From: JAWKHR01 sp041394725
Lineage (GTDB): Bacteria; Acidobacteriota; Vicinamibacteria; Vicinamibacterales; SCN-69-37
Direction: 5' to 3'
Length of the DNA stretch: 64,000 bases
NCBI GenBank assembly: GCA_041394725.1
Contig: JAWKHR010000014.1
Coordinates: forward strand, 1-64,000
In this document: one piece after another, positions 1 through 8,282 of the stretch
Layout: every line of letters begins with the position of its first letter
Position numbering within the stretch: the stretch's first letter is position 1
The notes under the pieces: generated by a model
Told to the model about the DNA's origin: nothing
Database searches by the model: none
The model's input: only the letters and a program-made list of their open reading frames with translations
Made by a program: the position numbers and the translations under genes

Positions 1-2026
1 GTTCGCGCCCGGCGACGAACAGCCCGGCGCACCGCCCGTCGTCGTCCTGTCGCACGCCTTCTGGCAGCGCTGGTTCGGCGGCGATCCGAACGCCGTCGGA
101 AGCACGCTGCGCCTGGGCGACCGGCCCTTCACGGTGATCGGCGTGATGCCCCGCGCGGTCTACCCGGGCTGGCCGGTGAACCCGGCGCGCGTGACCATCG
201 ATCCCGCCCAGCGCGAGTACTGGGTGCCGATGCCGCACACGCCGCAGTTCGATGCGCAGGCGCGCGCCCACGTCTACGGCGTCCTCGCGCGCCTCGCGCC
301 GGGCGAGACGATCGCGGCGGCGCAGGCGGAACTCGCGGCGCTCGCCACGCCCGACGCCGCGGATCCCCACGGCGCGACACTGGTGCCGCTGCGCGATCAG
401 TTCGTCAATGACGCGCGGACGCCGCTCGTCATGCTGATCGGCGCGGCCCTGGCGGTGCTGCTCATCGCGTGCGCGAACCTGGCGGCGGTGCAGGTCATCG
501 TCCTCGAGGCCCGCCGCGACGAGCTCGGGGTGCGCGCGGCGATCGGCGCCGATCGCGGCCGCCTCGCGCGGCAGCTGCTCACCGAGTCGATGGTGCTGGC
601 GGCCGGAAGCGGCGTGGCCGGCCTGCTCCTCGCCCGCGCCGCGCTCGTGCGCATTCCCTCGCTGTTGCCGCCAACGGTGCCCCTGATGACGCCGCCCGAG
701 CTGGACGCGCGCGTGGCGCTCTTCGGCGGAGGGGTGGCGCTCGCGTGCGGACTGTTCGTCTCCGCCTGGCCCGTGGGGCGCGCCTCGGCCGCGGACCCGG
801 CACCCCGCGGCACGGCCGCCGCGCCGCGGCGCGCCGTGTACCGCGCGCTCGTCGTCGCCCAGATCGCCGTGACGGTGCCGCTGGTCGTCGCGGCGGCGTT
901 GCTGGCCCAGTCGCTCTGGTCGGTGCGCGGGCGCGACGCGGGCTTCGCGATCGACGACGTGCTGGTGGCGGACCTGGGGCTGGTCGGGCCTCGCTACGAC
1001 GACCCGCGCGCGGTCGTGGCGTTCGAGGACGTGGCGCTGCCGCGCGTCCGGGCACTCCCGGGCGCGCGGGCGGCGGCGCTCGCATACGACCACCCGCTCG
1101 AGGCGAACTGGACCAACAGTTACGCGCTCGAGGGCGACGCGCGCGGCGACGGCGACGTCCGCGCGGTCGCCGAGCTGCGCATGGTCAGCCCGGGCTACTT
1201 CGACGCGCTCGACGTGCACCTGATCGACGGCCGCCTGCCGACGACGCGCGACGACCTGGACGCGCCGGGCGTGGTCGTCGTCAACGAGGCGTTCGCCCGG
1301 TCGGCGCCCGTGCAGCCGGTGATCGGCCGGCGCCTTCGCAGTTCGCCGCCGCGACTCACTTGGGGCAATGTCGCGCCCGACGAGTTCGAGATCATCGGCG
1401 TCGTCGCCGACGAACGCTTCCGCGGACTCGAGGCGCCGAGCGAGCCGGCGGTGTACATGACGACGCGCCAGTTCCCGCAGGTCGGCGTGTCGCTGCTGGT
1501 GCGCACGACGACCGATCCGCTGAGCCTCGCCGCACCCGTGCGCGCCGTGATGCGTGACGTCGATTCACGGGTCACGTTCTCATCGCCGCGACGGCTCGCC
1601 GACGTCCTGGACGAACAGCTGGTCACGCGCCGGGTGACGGCCGACGTCGTCTCCGGCTTCGCGGGCCTGGCTTTGGGTCTTGCCGCGCTGGGTCTCTACG
1701 GCCTGCTCGTCGTGGCGGTCGCGGGCCGGCGCCGGGAGTTCGGCGTGCGGCTGGCGCTCGGCGCCGAGCCGGCGTCGATCGCCCGGGCCATCGTCGGGGA
1801 GAGTCTGCGCGACGCGGCCGTCGGGGTCGGCGCCGGGCTGGTGCTGGCGATGGCCGCCGGCCGGCTGATCCGCGGCCTGCTCGTGGAGGTGACGCCGATC
1901 GATCCGGTCACGCTGGTGGTCGTCGCCGCCGGACTGCTGGCCATCGCGGTGGCGGCGGCCCTGATCCCCGCCGGCCGCGCCGCCGCGATCGACCCCGCCC
2001 GCGCGCTCCGACCCGACCAGCCGTGA
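1..2026 (+). CDS. ADOP-family (MacB/FtsX-like) ABC permease, 5' end outside window
   Basis: Open from base 2 of the window, so the N-terminus is missing; 674 residues are visible. The first visible residues (AFWQRWFGGDPNAVG...TVIGVMP) are the end of a MacB-type periplasmic core domain. An FtsX-type four-helix block follows (LMLIGAALAVLLIACANLAAVQ), then a second periplasmic core (MVSPGYFDALDV) and a second FtsX block (LGLAALGLYGLLVVAVAGRRREFGVRLALGA). The doubled core-plus-FtsX layout is that of acidobacterial duplicated orphan permeases, which usually lack a dedicated ATPase gene beside them. The substrate is unknown; antimicrobial or macrolide-type efflux is only inferred from MacB. A C-rich tandem repeat follows the stop codon directly. 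The last 331 bases overlap, in antisense, the read-through frame of the ATPase D gene. Confidence 0.9.
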   Translation, partial: FAPGDEQPGAPPVVVLSHAFWQRWFGGDPNAVGSTLRLGDRPFTVIGVMPRAVYPGWPVNPARVTIDPAQREYWVPMPHTPQFDAQARAHVYGVLARLAPGETIAAAQAELAALATPDAADPHGATLVPLRDQFVNDARTPLVMLIGAALAVLLIACANLAAVQVIVLEARRDELGVRAAIGADRGRLARQLLTESMVLAAGSGVAGLLLARAALVRIPSLLPPTVPLMTPPELDARVALFGGGVALACGLFVSAWPVGRASAADPAPRGTAAAPRRAVYRALVVAQIAVTVPLVVAAALLAQSLWSVRGRDAGFAIDDVLVADLGLVGPRYDDPRAVVAFEDVALPRVRALPGARAAALAYDHPLEANWTNSYALEGDARGDGDVRAVAELRMVSPGYFDALDVHLIDGRLPTTRDDLDAPGVVVVNEAFARSAPVQPVIGRRLRSSPPRLTWGNVAPDEFEIIGVVADERFRGLEAPSEPAVYMTTRQFPQVGVSLLVRTTTDPLSLAAPVRAVMRDVDSRVTFSSPRRLADVLDEQLVTRRVTADVVSGFAGLALGLAALGLYGLLVVAVAGRRREFGVRLALGAEPASIARAIVGESLRDAAVGVGAGLVLAMAAGRLIRGLLVEVTPIDPVTLVVVAAGLLAIAVAAALIPAGRAAAIDPARALRPDQP

Positions 2027-2910
2027 CGCCGCAGGTCAGAAGCCCCCGCAGTTTCCATCCTCACCCGCCCTGTTGGTCTTCCCCGTCTTGCCCACCTTCC
2101 CCGCCCTCCCCACGTCCCCCCCAGTCCTGCCCGCCTCCCCCGCCCTCCCCACGTCCCCCCGTCCTGCCCGCCTCCCCCGCCCTCCCCACGTCCCCCCCGT
2201 CCTGCCCGCCTCCCCCGCCCTCCCCACGCCCTCCCGTCGCCCCACGTCCCCATGGCCCCGCCTTCCCCACGTCCTCCATGTCCTCCACGGCCCCCAAGCA
2301 ACCGCTTCACCCTGAGGTGCTCCTCACGTTCACGCTCTTCCAGCGTGCGGGCGATGGCGGTGATGTCCGCGGTGAATCCCGTGGCGACGCGTTGCTCGAG
2401 GGTGTTGACGAGGCGCGTGGTGCGGGCCAGCGCCTGCCCGAGACGTCGCATGAGGTGCTCCTGTGGCGCGGCCTGGAGCAGGCGGTCGATCAGGACTTCG
2501 AAGTGCGCCGCGGCGTCCTGGCTGGCGGCCTCGCCGGCGCCGGGCAGCACGCCGCGCGCCTGCAGTCCGCGCACGACGGCGGGGCGCGATTCGAGCGCGG
2601 CAACGCGCACGCCCCAGAGCTCCACGGCCTGGAGGTCGAGGTCGATCTCGCGTGTGGGCCAGCCGAGCGGCGCGACGGCGTCGTGGCCCTGCGCGGCGAG
2701 CGCGTGCCACAGCGCGCCCCACGCGCGCCGGGCTTCGGCGTCGATCGCGTCCCGCGACGCCACGGCCTCGCGGGCGCGCGCGAACAGCTCGTCCACGAGC
2801 GACTGCCGCTTGCGACGCAGCAGCGCCGTGCCGCGCCGCACCTGATCCAGGCGGCGCCGCGCGCGCAGCAGGCTGGATCGCGTCATCGCCGTGCGCCCGC
2901 CGCGTGTCAT
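1696..2910 (-). CDS. atpD: V/A-type ATP synthase subunit D with abnormal C-terminal read-through
   Basis: Central rotor-shaft subunit of a V/A-type ATPase. The start ATG at 2910 overlaps the stop of subunit B (ATGA); an in-frame ATG at 2886 (MTRSSLLRARRRLDQV) is an alternative. The first ~207 codons, down to about 2290, are a normal subunit D: basic N-terminal helix, long coiled coil, and the typical C-terminal helix TRLVNTLEQRV...EEREREEHLRVKRLL. Family members end about there (200-220 aa). Here no stop follows: the frame enters a G-rich tandem repeat (Gly/Arg/Trp-rich low complexity) and runs ~200 codons to 1696, antisense to the ADOP permease end. The whole frame is 404 codons. The tail is unlike any subunit D and is probably a consequence of repeat expansion or an indel in the G-runs. 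The domain call is firm; the true 3' end is not. Confidence 0.8.
   Translation of the reverse strand: MTRGGRTAMTRSSLLRARRRLDQVRRGTALLRRKRQSLVDELFARAREAVASRDAIDAEARRAWGALWHALAAQGHDAVAPLGWPTREIDLDLQAVELWGVRVAALESRPAVVRGLQARGVLPGAGEAASQDAAAHFEVLIDRLLQAAPQEHLMRRLGQALARTTRLVNTLEQRVATGFTADITAIARTLEEREREEHLRVKRLLGGRGGHGGRGEGGAMGTWGDGRAWGGRGRRAGRGGRGEGGGGGQDGGTWGGRGRRAGLGGTWGGRGRWARRGRPTGRVRMETAGASDLRRHGWSGRSARAGSIAAARPAGIRAAATAMASSPAATTTSVTGSIGVTSTSRPRISRPAAIASTSPAPTPTAASRRLSPTMARAIDAGSAPSASRTPNSRRRPATATTSRP
2061..2290. repeat. C-rich (plus strand) tandem and dispersed repeat tract
   Basis: Almost pure C with scattered T, G and A on the plus strand. It holds tandem units of 37-39 bp at 2096-2133, 2134-2170 and 2171-2208 and a partial unit at 2209-2228. 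Each unit has the order CCTCCCCCGCCCTCCCCACG, then TCCCCCC, then GTCCTGCCCG. A second module at about 2232-2275 (CTCCCGTCGCCCCACGTCCC, then CATGG, then CCTTCCCCACGTCC) recurs almost base for base, in reverse complement, at 37570-37650. A related tract lies at 40790-40905. There are no spacers, so this is not CRISPR. It separates the convergent ADOP and ATPase-D genes and carries no stop codon in the ATPase-D frame. Confidence 0.85.
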
Positions 2911-4331
2911 GGCGCGCCGCCTCCCGCCGCCTGCGGCGCCGCCGCCTCGCGCGCGGCCCGCCGTTGCGCGGCCCGGGCTTCGAGCGCCGGCGGACCGAGC
3001 CTGACGAGATCCTCGGCCGGCAGCGGATCGAGCAGCCGCCAGCCGGCCTCGACGGTCTCGGCGATCGTCCGGCGCGCGCGCCCCTGGTTCAGGAACGTGC
3101 GCTCGAAGGCGTCCGCGAACGCCAGCGCGCGCCGATCGGCCGGCTGCAGGCCGGCCTCGCCGACGATCGCCGCCATCAGCCGCGCCTCCCGGCCTCGCGC
3201 GTAGATCGCGTACAGCTGGTCGGCCCACGCGCGGTGTCCCGCGACGGTGTGCGTTTCGCCAATGCCGGCGTTCATCAGGCGCGAGAGCGAGGGCAGCACG
3301 TCGATGGGCGGATACACGCCGCGCCGTTCGAGCTCGCGGCTGAGCACGATCTGCCCCTCGGTGATGTAGCCCGTCAGGTCCGGGATCGGATGCGTGATGT
3401 CCCCGTCGGGCATCGTCAGCACCGGCAGCTGGGTCACGCTGCCCTCGGATCCCTCGAGCAGGCCGGCGCGCTCGAACAGCGACGCGAGGTCCGTGTACAT
3501 GTAGCCCGGGTACCCGCGTCGGCCCGGCACCTCCTCGCGCGCGGCCGCCACTTCGCGCAGCGCCTCGCAGTAGTGCGTCACGTCGGCCATCACGACGAGG
3601 ACGTGCAGCCCGTGCGTGTAGGCCAGGTACTCGGCGGTGGTGAGCGCGGCGCGCGGGGTGAGCAGCCGCTCGATGGTCGGGTCGCGGGCCTGGTTCAGGT
3701 AGAGCACGCTGCGTTCGAGCGCGCCGCTGTCCCTGAAGCGCTCGAGGAACGCGCGCGTCTCGCGGTCGGTGATGCCGATGGCGGCGAAGACGACCGCGAA
3801 CGGTTCGCCGCGCGGCGCCCGGGCGTGCTCGACGATCGTCGCGGCCAGGTCCAGCGCGGGCAGGCCGGGCGCGGAGAACACGGGCAGCTTCTGGCCACGG
3901 ACGAGCGTGTTGAGGCCGTCGACGGCCGAGAGCCCCGTCTCGATGAAGTCGCGCGGCGGCACGCGCTTCGTCGGGTTGATCGGCGCGGCCCACAGCGGGC
4001 GGCGTGCCTCGCCGACGGGCGGCGGCAGGCCGTCCTTCGGGTCGCCCAGGCCGCCGAGCGCACGGCCGAGCAGGTCGCGCCCGACCGGAACGCTCGCGAA
4101 CGCGCCCGCGAGCGTGATCTCCGCGCGGGCCGGCGCGAGGCCCAGCGTGTCCTCGAGCACCTGCACGACGGTCACATCCCGGCCCGCGTCGATGACCTGC
4201 CCGCGGATGTCCGGCTGCCCCGGCGCGCGGACGATGACCCACTCGCCGAGCGCGACCCGCTGCGCGCCGCCCAGGTACAGCAGGGGCCCCGCCGCGGCCC
4301 GCGCGCCCCGATAGGTCCGCGCGACGCTCAC
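2907..4331 (-). CDS. atpB: V/A-type ATP synthase subunit B
   Basis: Non-catalytic nucleotide-binding subunit of the cytoplasmic A3B3 hexamer, 474 aa, the usual size. The start is GTG at 4331, overlapping the stop of subunit A (GTGA); the protein begins VSVARTYRGARAAAGPL. Longer upstream reading of this frame is a shadow of the A gene. The Walker A loop is degenerate (FSAPGLPALDLA), as expected for B. Family signatures include GLSAVDGLNTLVRGQKLPVF, VFAAIGITDRE, MADVTHYCEALREVAAAREE and GRRGYPGYMYTDLASLFERAG. The stop overlaps the D start by 4 bp, so expression is translationally coupled within the operon. Confidence 0.95.
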   Translation of the reverse strand: MSVARTYRGARAAAGPLLYLGGAQRVALGEWVIVRAPGQPDIRGQVIDAGRDVTVVQVLEDTLGLAPARAEITLAGAFASVPVGRDLLGRALGGLGDPKDGLPPPVGEARRPLWAAPINPTKRVPPRDFIETGLSAVDGLNTLVRGQKLPVFSAPGLPALDLAATIVEHARAPRGEPFAVVFAAIGITDRETRAFLERFRDSGALERSVLYLNQARDPTIERLLTPRAALTTAEYLAYTHGLHVLVVMADVTHYCEALREVAAAREEVPGRRGYPGYMYTDLASLFERAGLLEGSEGSVTQLPVLTMPDGDITHPIPDLTGYITEGQIVLSRELERRGVYPPIDVLPSLSRLMNAGIGETHTVAGHRAWADQLYAIYARGREARLMAAIVGEAGLQPADRRALAFADAFERTFLNQGRARRTIAETVEAGWRLLDPLPAEDLVRLGPPALEARAAQRRAAREAAAPQAAGGGAP

Positions 4332-6124
4332 GACCGGACTCCCGTCGGACCGCCGCCGGCCGCGCGGCCGCCGGTCGCCGTGTCTCGCGACGTCCCGGCC
4401 AGCGCGTCGATGGCGTCGCGCAGCCGATCGCGCGCGCCGGCCTCGTCGCCGGGCGCGGCGCGCCGCAGCGCCGCCAGCGCCAGCCGCACGCGATCGACCG
4501 GCAGGTCCGCGAACGCCCGCCCGAGATCGATCGCCGCCGATCCCTCGTCGAACGCCCGGATGGCGGCGTCGGCCAGCGCGAACGTCCGCTCGGGCGGCGA
4601 GTAGGCGTCGTGCGGATCGAACGCGCTCTGCCCCAGCACGAACTCGCGCAGCGCCGCCGCCGAGGCCAGCAGCAGCCGATCGCGATCCTCCAGCGCGTCC
4701 GGCCCGACGACGCTCGCGACCTCGCGCAGGTCGGCGTCGCGCTGGAGGAGGTCCAGCGCGCGGCGCCGGACGTCCGACCAGCGCGGGTCCACGGTCTCGT
4801 CGTAGCGCGCGGCGAGCCGGTCGGCCTCGAGGCTGAAACTCGTCTCCCAGTCCACGGCCGGAAACTGCCGCTGGTGCGCGAGCGCCGGGTCGAGCGCCCA
4901 GAGCGCGCCGGTCACGCGCAGGCAGGCCTGCGTGACGGGTTCGGAGAAGTCGCCACCGGGCGGCGACACCGCGCTGATCAGCGTGACGCTGCCGGTCCGC
5001 TCCGGCCGGCCCAGGCACCGCACCCGACCCGCGCGCTCGTGCAGGCGCGCCGCGCGGCTCGCGAGCGACGTCGGGTAGCCCTCCTCGCCCGGCATCTCCT
5101 GCAGCCGCGACCCCACCTCGCGCAGCGCCTCCGCCCAGCGCGACAGGCTGTCGGCCATCACCGCGACGCGCCAGCCCTGATCACGGAAGTACTCCGCGAT
5201 CGTCAGGCCGACGTCCACCGACGACTCGCGCGCCGCCACCGGCATGTTGCTCGTGTTCACCACCAGCACCGTGCGGTCCAGCACGACGCGGCCCGTGCGC
5301 GGATCGGCGAGCGTCCGGAAGTCGTGCAGCACGTCCGCCATCTCGTTGCCGCGCTCGCCGCACCCGATGTAGACGATGACGTCGGCGTCGCCGTACTTCG
5401 CGAGCGCCTGCTCGATCACCGTCTTGCCCGTCCCGAAGCCGCCGGGCACCGCGACCGTCCCGCCCTCGGCGACCGGGAACAGCAGGTCGAACACCCGCTG
5501 CCCCGTGAGGAAGGGCTGCAGCCGGCCGTCGCGCGCGGCGATCGGACGCGGACGCCGGACGGGCCATCGCTGCGCCAGACGGATCGGATCGCCCGAGGTC
5601 AGCGTCACTGCCGGCGCATCCACGTCGATCTCGCCGGACGCGACGGCGCGCACGACGCCACCACCGCCGGGCGGGACCAGAATCCGGTGCTCGAACCCGC
5701 CGCGGTCCTCGACCGTGCCGACCACGTCGCCAGGACCGACGTCGTCGCCCGGCGCGCAGGACGGCCGGAACCGGTACCGCGCCCCGCGGTCGAGCGTCGG
5801 CGCGTCCGCGCCGGGTTCGATGAACGGCCCCGTCAGCTCCGCGATCCGGCCGAGCGGACGGCCGACGCCGTCCACCACGCTGCCGAGCAGCCCGGGCCCC
5901 AGCTCGATCGCCAGCGGTCGCCCGTCGGCCACGACCGGTTCGCCGATGCGCAGGCCGGTCGTGTCCTCGAAAACCTGCAGGGTCGTGACCTCCCCGGTCA
6001 CCCGCAGCACTTCCGCCTGGAGCCGCCGGTGCCCGACGCGCACCAGCTCGTTCAGTCCGATGCCGTCGAGGCCGGTCGCCTCGGCGAGCGCGCCGACGAC
6101 ACGCGACAGGGTGCCGGTGGTCAT
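4328..6124 (-). CDS. atpA: V/A-type ATP synthase subunit A (catalytic)
   Basis: Catalytic subunit of the V/A-type rotary ATPase, 598 aa, normal family length. ATG at 6124 overlaps the stop of subunit F (ATGA); the ~26 codons open upstream are not family-like. Seen in order: N-terminal beta-barrel (to ~75), the non-homologous bulge region typical of A subunits (GPFIEPG... ~99-185), Walker A loop GGFGTGKT at 228-235, the catalytic GER segment GCGERGNEMADVL (E258/E261 region), and the C-terminal helical domain. ATP hydrolysis or synthesis here is coupled to ion flow through the I/K membrane sector. The gene sits between F and B in the same order as in Thermus. Confidence 0.96.
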   Translation of the reverse strand: MTTGTLSRVVGALAEATGLDGIGLNELVRVGHRRLQAEVLRVTGEVTTLQVFEDTTGLRIGEPVVADGRPLAIELGPGLLGSVVDGVGRPLGRIAELTGPFIEPGADAPTLDRGARYRFRPSCAPGDDVGPGDVVGTVEDRGGFEHRILVPPGGGGVVRAVASGEIDVDAPAVTLTSGDPIRLAQRWPVRRPRPIAARDGRLQPFLTGQRVFDLLFPVAEGGTVAVPGGFGTGKTVIEQALAKYGDADVIVYIGCGERGNEMADVLHDFRTLADPRTGRVVLDRTVLVVNTSNMPVAARESSVDVGLTIAEYFRDQGWRVAVMADSLSRWAEALREVGSRLQEMPGEEGYPTSLASRAARLHERAGRVRCLGRPERTGSVTLISAVSPPGGDFSEPVTQACLRVTGALWALDPALAHQRQFPAVDWETSFSLEADRLAARYDETVDPRWSDVRRRALDLLQRDADLREVASVVGPDALEDRDRLLLASAAALREFVLGQSAFDPHDAYSPPERTFALADAAIRAFDEGSAAIDLGRAFADLPVDRVRLALAALRRAAPGDEAGARDRLRDAIDALAGTSRDTATGGRAAGGGPTGVRS

Positions 6125-6441
6125 CGCGGCCTCACGCGATAGCCGATCGCCTGCCGGAGGATGTCCATGACGTAGGCCTCGGCGGTGCGGCGTTCGTCCC
6201 ACGCCGGCGCCGGCACCGGGGCGAGAATCGGCAGCGCCTGGCGATCGAGGCGCGCGACCAGGTCGCGCGGCAGGCGCCGGTACAGGTCCTCGTCCACGAG
6301 CACGACGCCGACGTCCGGGTCGGAGGCGGCGCGCGCGACGTGCTCGGCGGCCGCCTGGTCACGATCCGCCCGCGACACGGCCAGGCCGGCGAGCGCGAAT
6401 CCCGCGGCGAGGTCCGGGCGGCAGACGACGCGCACCTTCAT
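6121..6441 (-). CDS. atpF: V/A-type ATP synthase subunit F
   Basis: Small central-stalk subunit, 106 aa, typical length. It starts MKVRVVCRPDLAAGFALAGL and has the Rossmann-like pattern of subunit F: a glycine-containing first loop and the hydrophobic strand VGVVLVDEDLYRRLP. ATG overlaps the stop of subunit C by 4 bp, and its own stop overlaps the A start by 4 bp. In Thermus-type enzymes subunit F binds subunit D and modulates activity (family knowledge). The call rests on sequence pattern plus exact operon position. Confidence 0.88.
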   Translation of the reverse strand: MKVRVVCRPDLAAGFALAGLAVSRADRDQAAAEHVARAASDPDVGVVLVDEDLYRRLPRDLVARLDRQALPILAPVPAPAWDERRTAEAYVMDILRQAIGYRVRPR

Positions 6442-7457
6442 GACGTCACCAGCGCGCGCCGCCGCAACGCGGGCGGCACGCCGAGCGCGGCGCCCCAGGC
6501 GAGCGTCCGCAGGTCGCGCCGTTGGATCGCGAGGCGGACCAGCGTGCCGAGCAACGCCGCCGTGCCGAGCGGATCGCGGCGCGCCTCACGCGTCAGGCGG
6601 TGCGCGGTCAGCGAGAGGAACCGCCCGTGGAGGTCGCCGGGATCCGCGGCGCCGACCGGCACCAGGCCGCCGAGCGGCGTGCCGGCGAGGGCCACGCGCA
6701 CCGCCGAAGCGGCCGCGTCGATCGACGAAGCTCCGGCCACGGCCACGAAGGCCTCGCGCCGGAGCCATCGGCCTCCGGCGGCGAACAGCGGCGCCGGATC
6801 CACCGAGGCGCGACCGCCTCCGGCCGCGATCAGGAGCGCGTTGGCGGCGTTGACCGCGTCCACCAGGCTCGCCACGAACGTGGCGAGCACCGGATCGCGC
6901 CGCACGGCCGCCGCGGCCCGGGCGACGAACCCGGCGAGCAGGGCGACGTCGAGGACGAGCAGGTCCGGCCGGGCCTCCCGGACCAGCGGCCGAAGGCGCG
7001 CGGCGTCGGGATGGCCGAGCAGGACGAGCTCGGCCGCGACGGCCGCGGGCGACGGCAGGCGCGCCAGCGCGTCCAGCGCGCGGGCCGGCAGGGTGCGCGT
7101 CGGCACGAGGCCGGCGAGGCGCTCGCCCGCCGGCGCCCCCTGGGTCGCACCGCGGAGGAGCGCGCGCAACGCGCGGCGGTCCTCGTCGGCGGCAAACACG
7201 TCGAGTGCGCCGGGTCGCGAGCCATCCCAGCGCGCGAGCGTGCGCAGGTGCCGGGCCGTGGTGGCGCCCGCCGCGCGGTCGATCGCAATCGCGTCGGGCG
7301 GGTCGGGAATCGGATCGACGTCCGGCCCGTGCGCCCGCAGCGCGCGCGCGAGCGCGCCGGGGTCCGGCGCGGCGGCGAGCGCGTCGAGCGCCGGCCGCGT
7401 CAGCAGGTGCGCGCGCACGCCGGCGGCGCGGACCACGAGCGCGAGTTCAGTCGCCAC
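6438..7457 (-). CDS. atpC: V/A-type ATP synthase subunit C (AC39/d type)
   Basis: A 339-aa, Ala/Arg-rich, mostly helical protein at the position of subunit C (V0 d/AC39 family), the funnel that joins the central rotor to the membrane c-ring. The three-fold helical repeat typical of the family is suggested by evenly spaced Leu/Ala-rich helices (LRPLVREARPDLLVLDVALL, FVASLVDAVNAANALL, ALLGTLVRLAIQRRDLRTL). The segment LVDAVNAANALLIA matches the DxxN..N..R-type region of the family. The start overlaps the end of subunit E by 11 bp and the stop overlaps the F start by 4 bp. Identification leans on gene order as well as sequence. Confidence 0.85.
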   Translation of the reverse strand: MATELALVVRAAGVRAHLLTRPALDALAAAPDPGALARALRAHGPDVDPIPDPPDAIAIDRAAGATTARHLRTLARWDGSRPGALDVFAADEDRRALRALLRGATQGAPAGERLAGLVPTRTLPARALDALARLPSPAAVAAELVLLGHPDAARLRPLVREARPDLLVLDVALLAGFVARAAAAVRRDPVLATFVASLVDAVNAANALLIAAGGGRASVDPAPLFAAGGRWLRREAFVAVAGASSIDAAASAVRVALAGTPLGGLVPVGAADPGDLHGRFLSLTAHRLTREARRDPLGTAALLGTLVRLAIQRRDLRTLAWGAALGVPPALRRRALVTS

Positions 7458-8031
7458 GATCGACCTCCGCCGCGATCGACACGGCCAGGTCGGGCGCCAG
7501 GCGCTCCAGCCGGCCGGCCACGGTGCCGTCGACCGTCACCGATCCGTCCAGCGCCTCCACGACGAGCCCCGGCCCGACCTCCGGATCGGCCACCAGTTCG
7601 GCCCCGTCGTCGGCGGCCACGATCGGCGCGAGCACGGCCGCCGCGGCCGGCGCGCACCGCACGCGGACGCGCAGGCCGGCGGTGAACGACCGGGCCTCGC
7701 GGAAGAACGCCGGCAGGGCGCGCCGGCCGTCGTCGGACGCACCGGCCTCCGGCACGAGCGCCCGCGCGCGGTCGAGCACGCGCGCGATCAGCGCGTGCCG
7801 TGCCTCGAGTTCGGCCGCCCGCGCCCCCCGGCGGGCGCGCGCGAGCGCCTGCTGGTGAGCCGCGGCCCGCGCGACGCGGGCCCGAGCCAGGTGCGCCGCG
7901 ACCACCTCGTCCACCTCACGCGTGGTGGCCGCCTCGACGCCGCGGACCTCGTCGTCGGCGCGCGCCGCAATCGCACGCGCCTCGCGGGCCGCGTCCTGCT
8001 CCAGGCGGTCGATCAGGTCCGGGAGCGCCAT
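7447..8031 (-). CDS. atpE: V/A-type ATP synthase subunit E
   Basis: Peripheral-stalk subunit, 194 aa. Residues 1-90 are a long Ala/Arg/Glu coiled coil (MALPDLIDRLEQDAAREARAI...). Residues ~110-194 form the globular C-terminal domain that binds the top of the A3B3 head, including the family-like GPGLVVEALDGSVTVDGTVA. It would pair with the upstream coiled-coil G/H protein to form the stator stalk. It begins 9 bp after the c-ring gene and overlaps subunit C by 11 bp. Confidence 0.87.
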   Translation of the reverse strand: MALPDLIDRLEQDAAREARAIAARADDEVRGVEAATTREVDEVVAAHLARARVARAAAHQQALARARRGARAAELEARHALIARVLDRARALVPEAGASDDGRRALPAFFREARSFTAGLRVRVRCAPAAAAVLAPIVAADDGAELVADPEVGPGLVVEALDGSVTVDGTVAGRLERLAPDLAVSIAAEVDRGD

Positions 8032-8040
8032 CGCCCGGCC

Positions 8041-8262
8041 TCAGCCCCCGGCGCCGACCAGGATCATCACCGCGACGACGAACCCGAGGATGACCATGGT
8101 CTCCGGAATCGCGATGAGGATGACGGCGGTCGTCGAGAGCTCCGGCTTCTCGGCGAGGCTGGCGGCGGCCGCGGGGCCGATGCGTCCCTGCGCCCACGCG
8201 GTCGCGAGCGCCGGCACGCCGATCGCGAGCGCGGCGGCGAGTCCAAGCAGTGCGGTCTCCAT
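8041..8262 (-). CDS. atpK: V/A-type ATP synthase proteolipid subunit K (c-ring)
   Basis: A 73-aa two-helix hairpin, embedded in a much longer open frame. The start at 8262 is chosen by a strong ribosome-binding site (GGGAGG, 8-9 nt upstream) and by the I-gene stop 20 bp before it. Helix 1 spans ~4-25, with Q25 in TAWAQGRIG; helix 2 spans ~46-70 and carries the ion-carrying glutamate E54 in IPETMVILG. This single-hairpin form resembles the Thermus L subunit rather than the 16-kDa double hairpin of Enterococcus NtpK. Gln plus PET occurs in both proton- and sodium-coupled rings, so the ion cannot be read from this sequence. Confidence 0.93.
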   Translation of the reverse strand: METALLGLAAALAIGVPALATAWAQGRIGPAAAASLAEKPELSTTAVILIAIPETMVILGFVVAVMILVGAGG

Positions 8263-8282
8263 GAAGCCACCTCCCAGGTGTG

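Noticed and set aside
2096..2228. Tandem 37-39 bp units as a CRISPR array
   Set aside because: Units are directly adjacent without spacers, and no cas genes are in the window.
8041..8262. Sodium specificity of the ATPase from Q25 and PET54-like motif
   Set aside because: The same residues occur in proton-driven Thermus-type rings, so ion specificity cannot be read from them.
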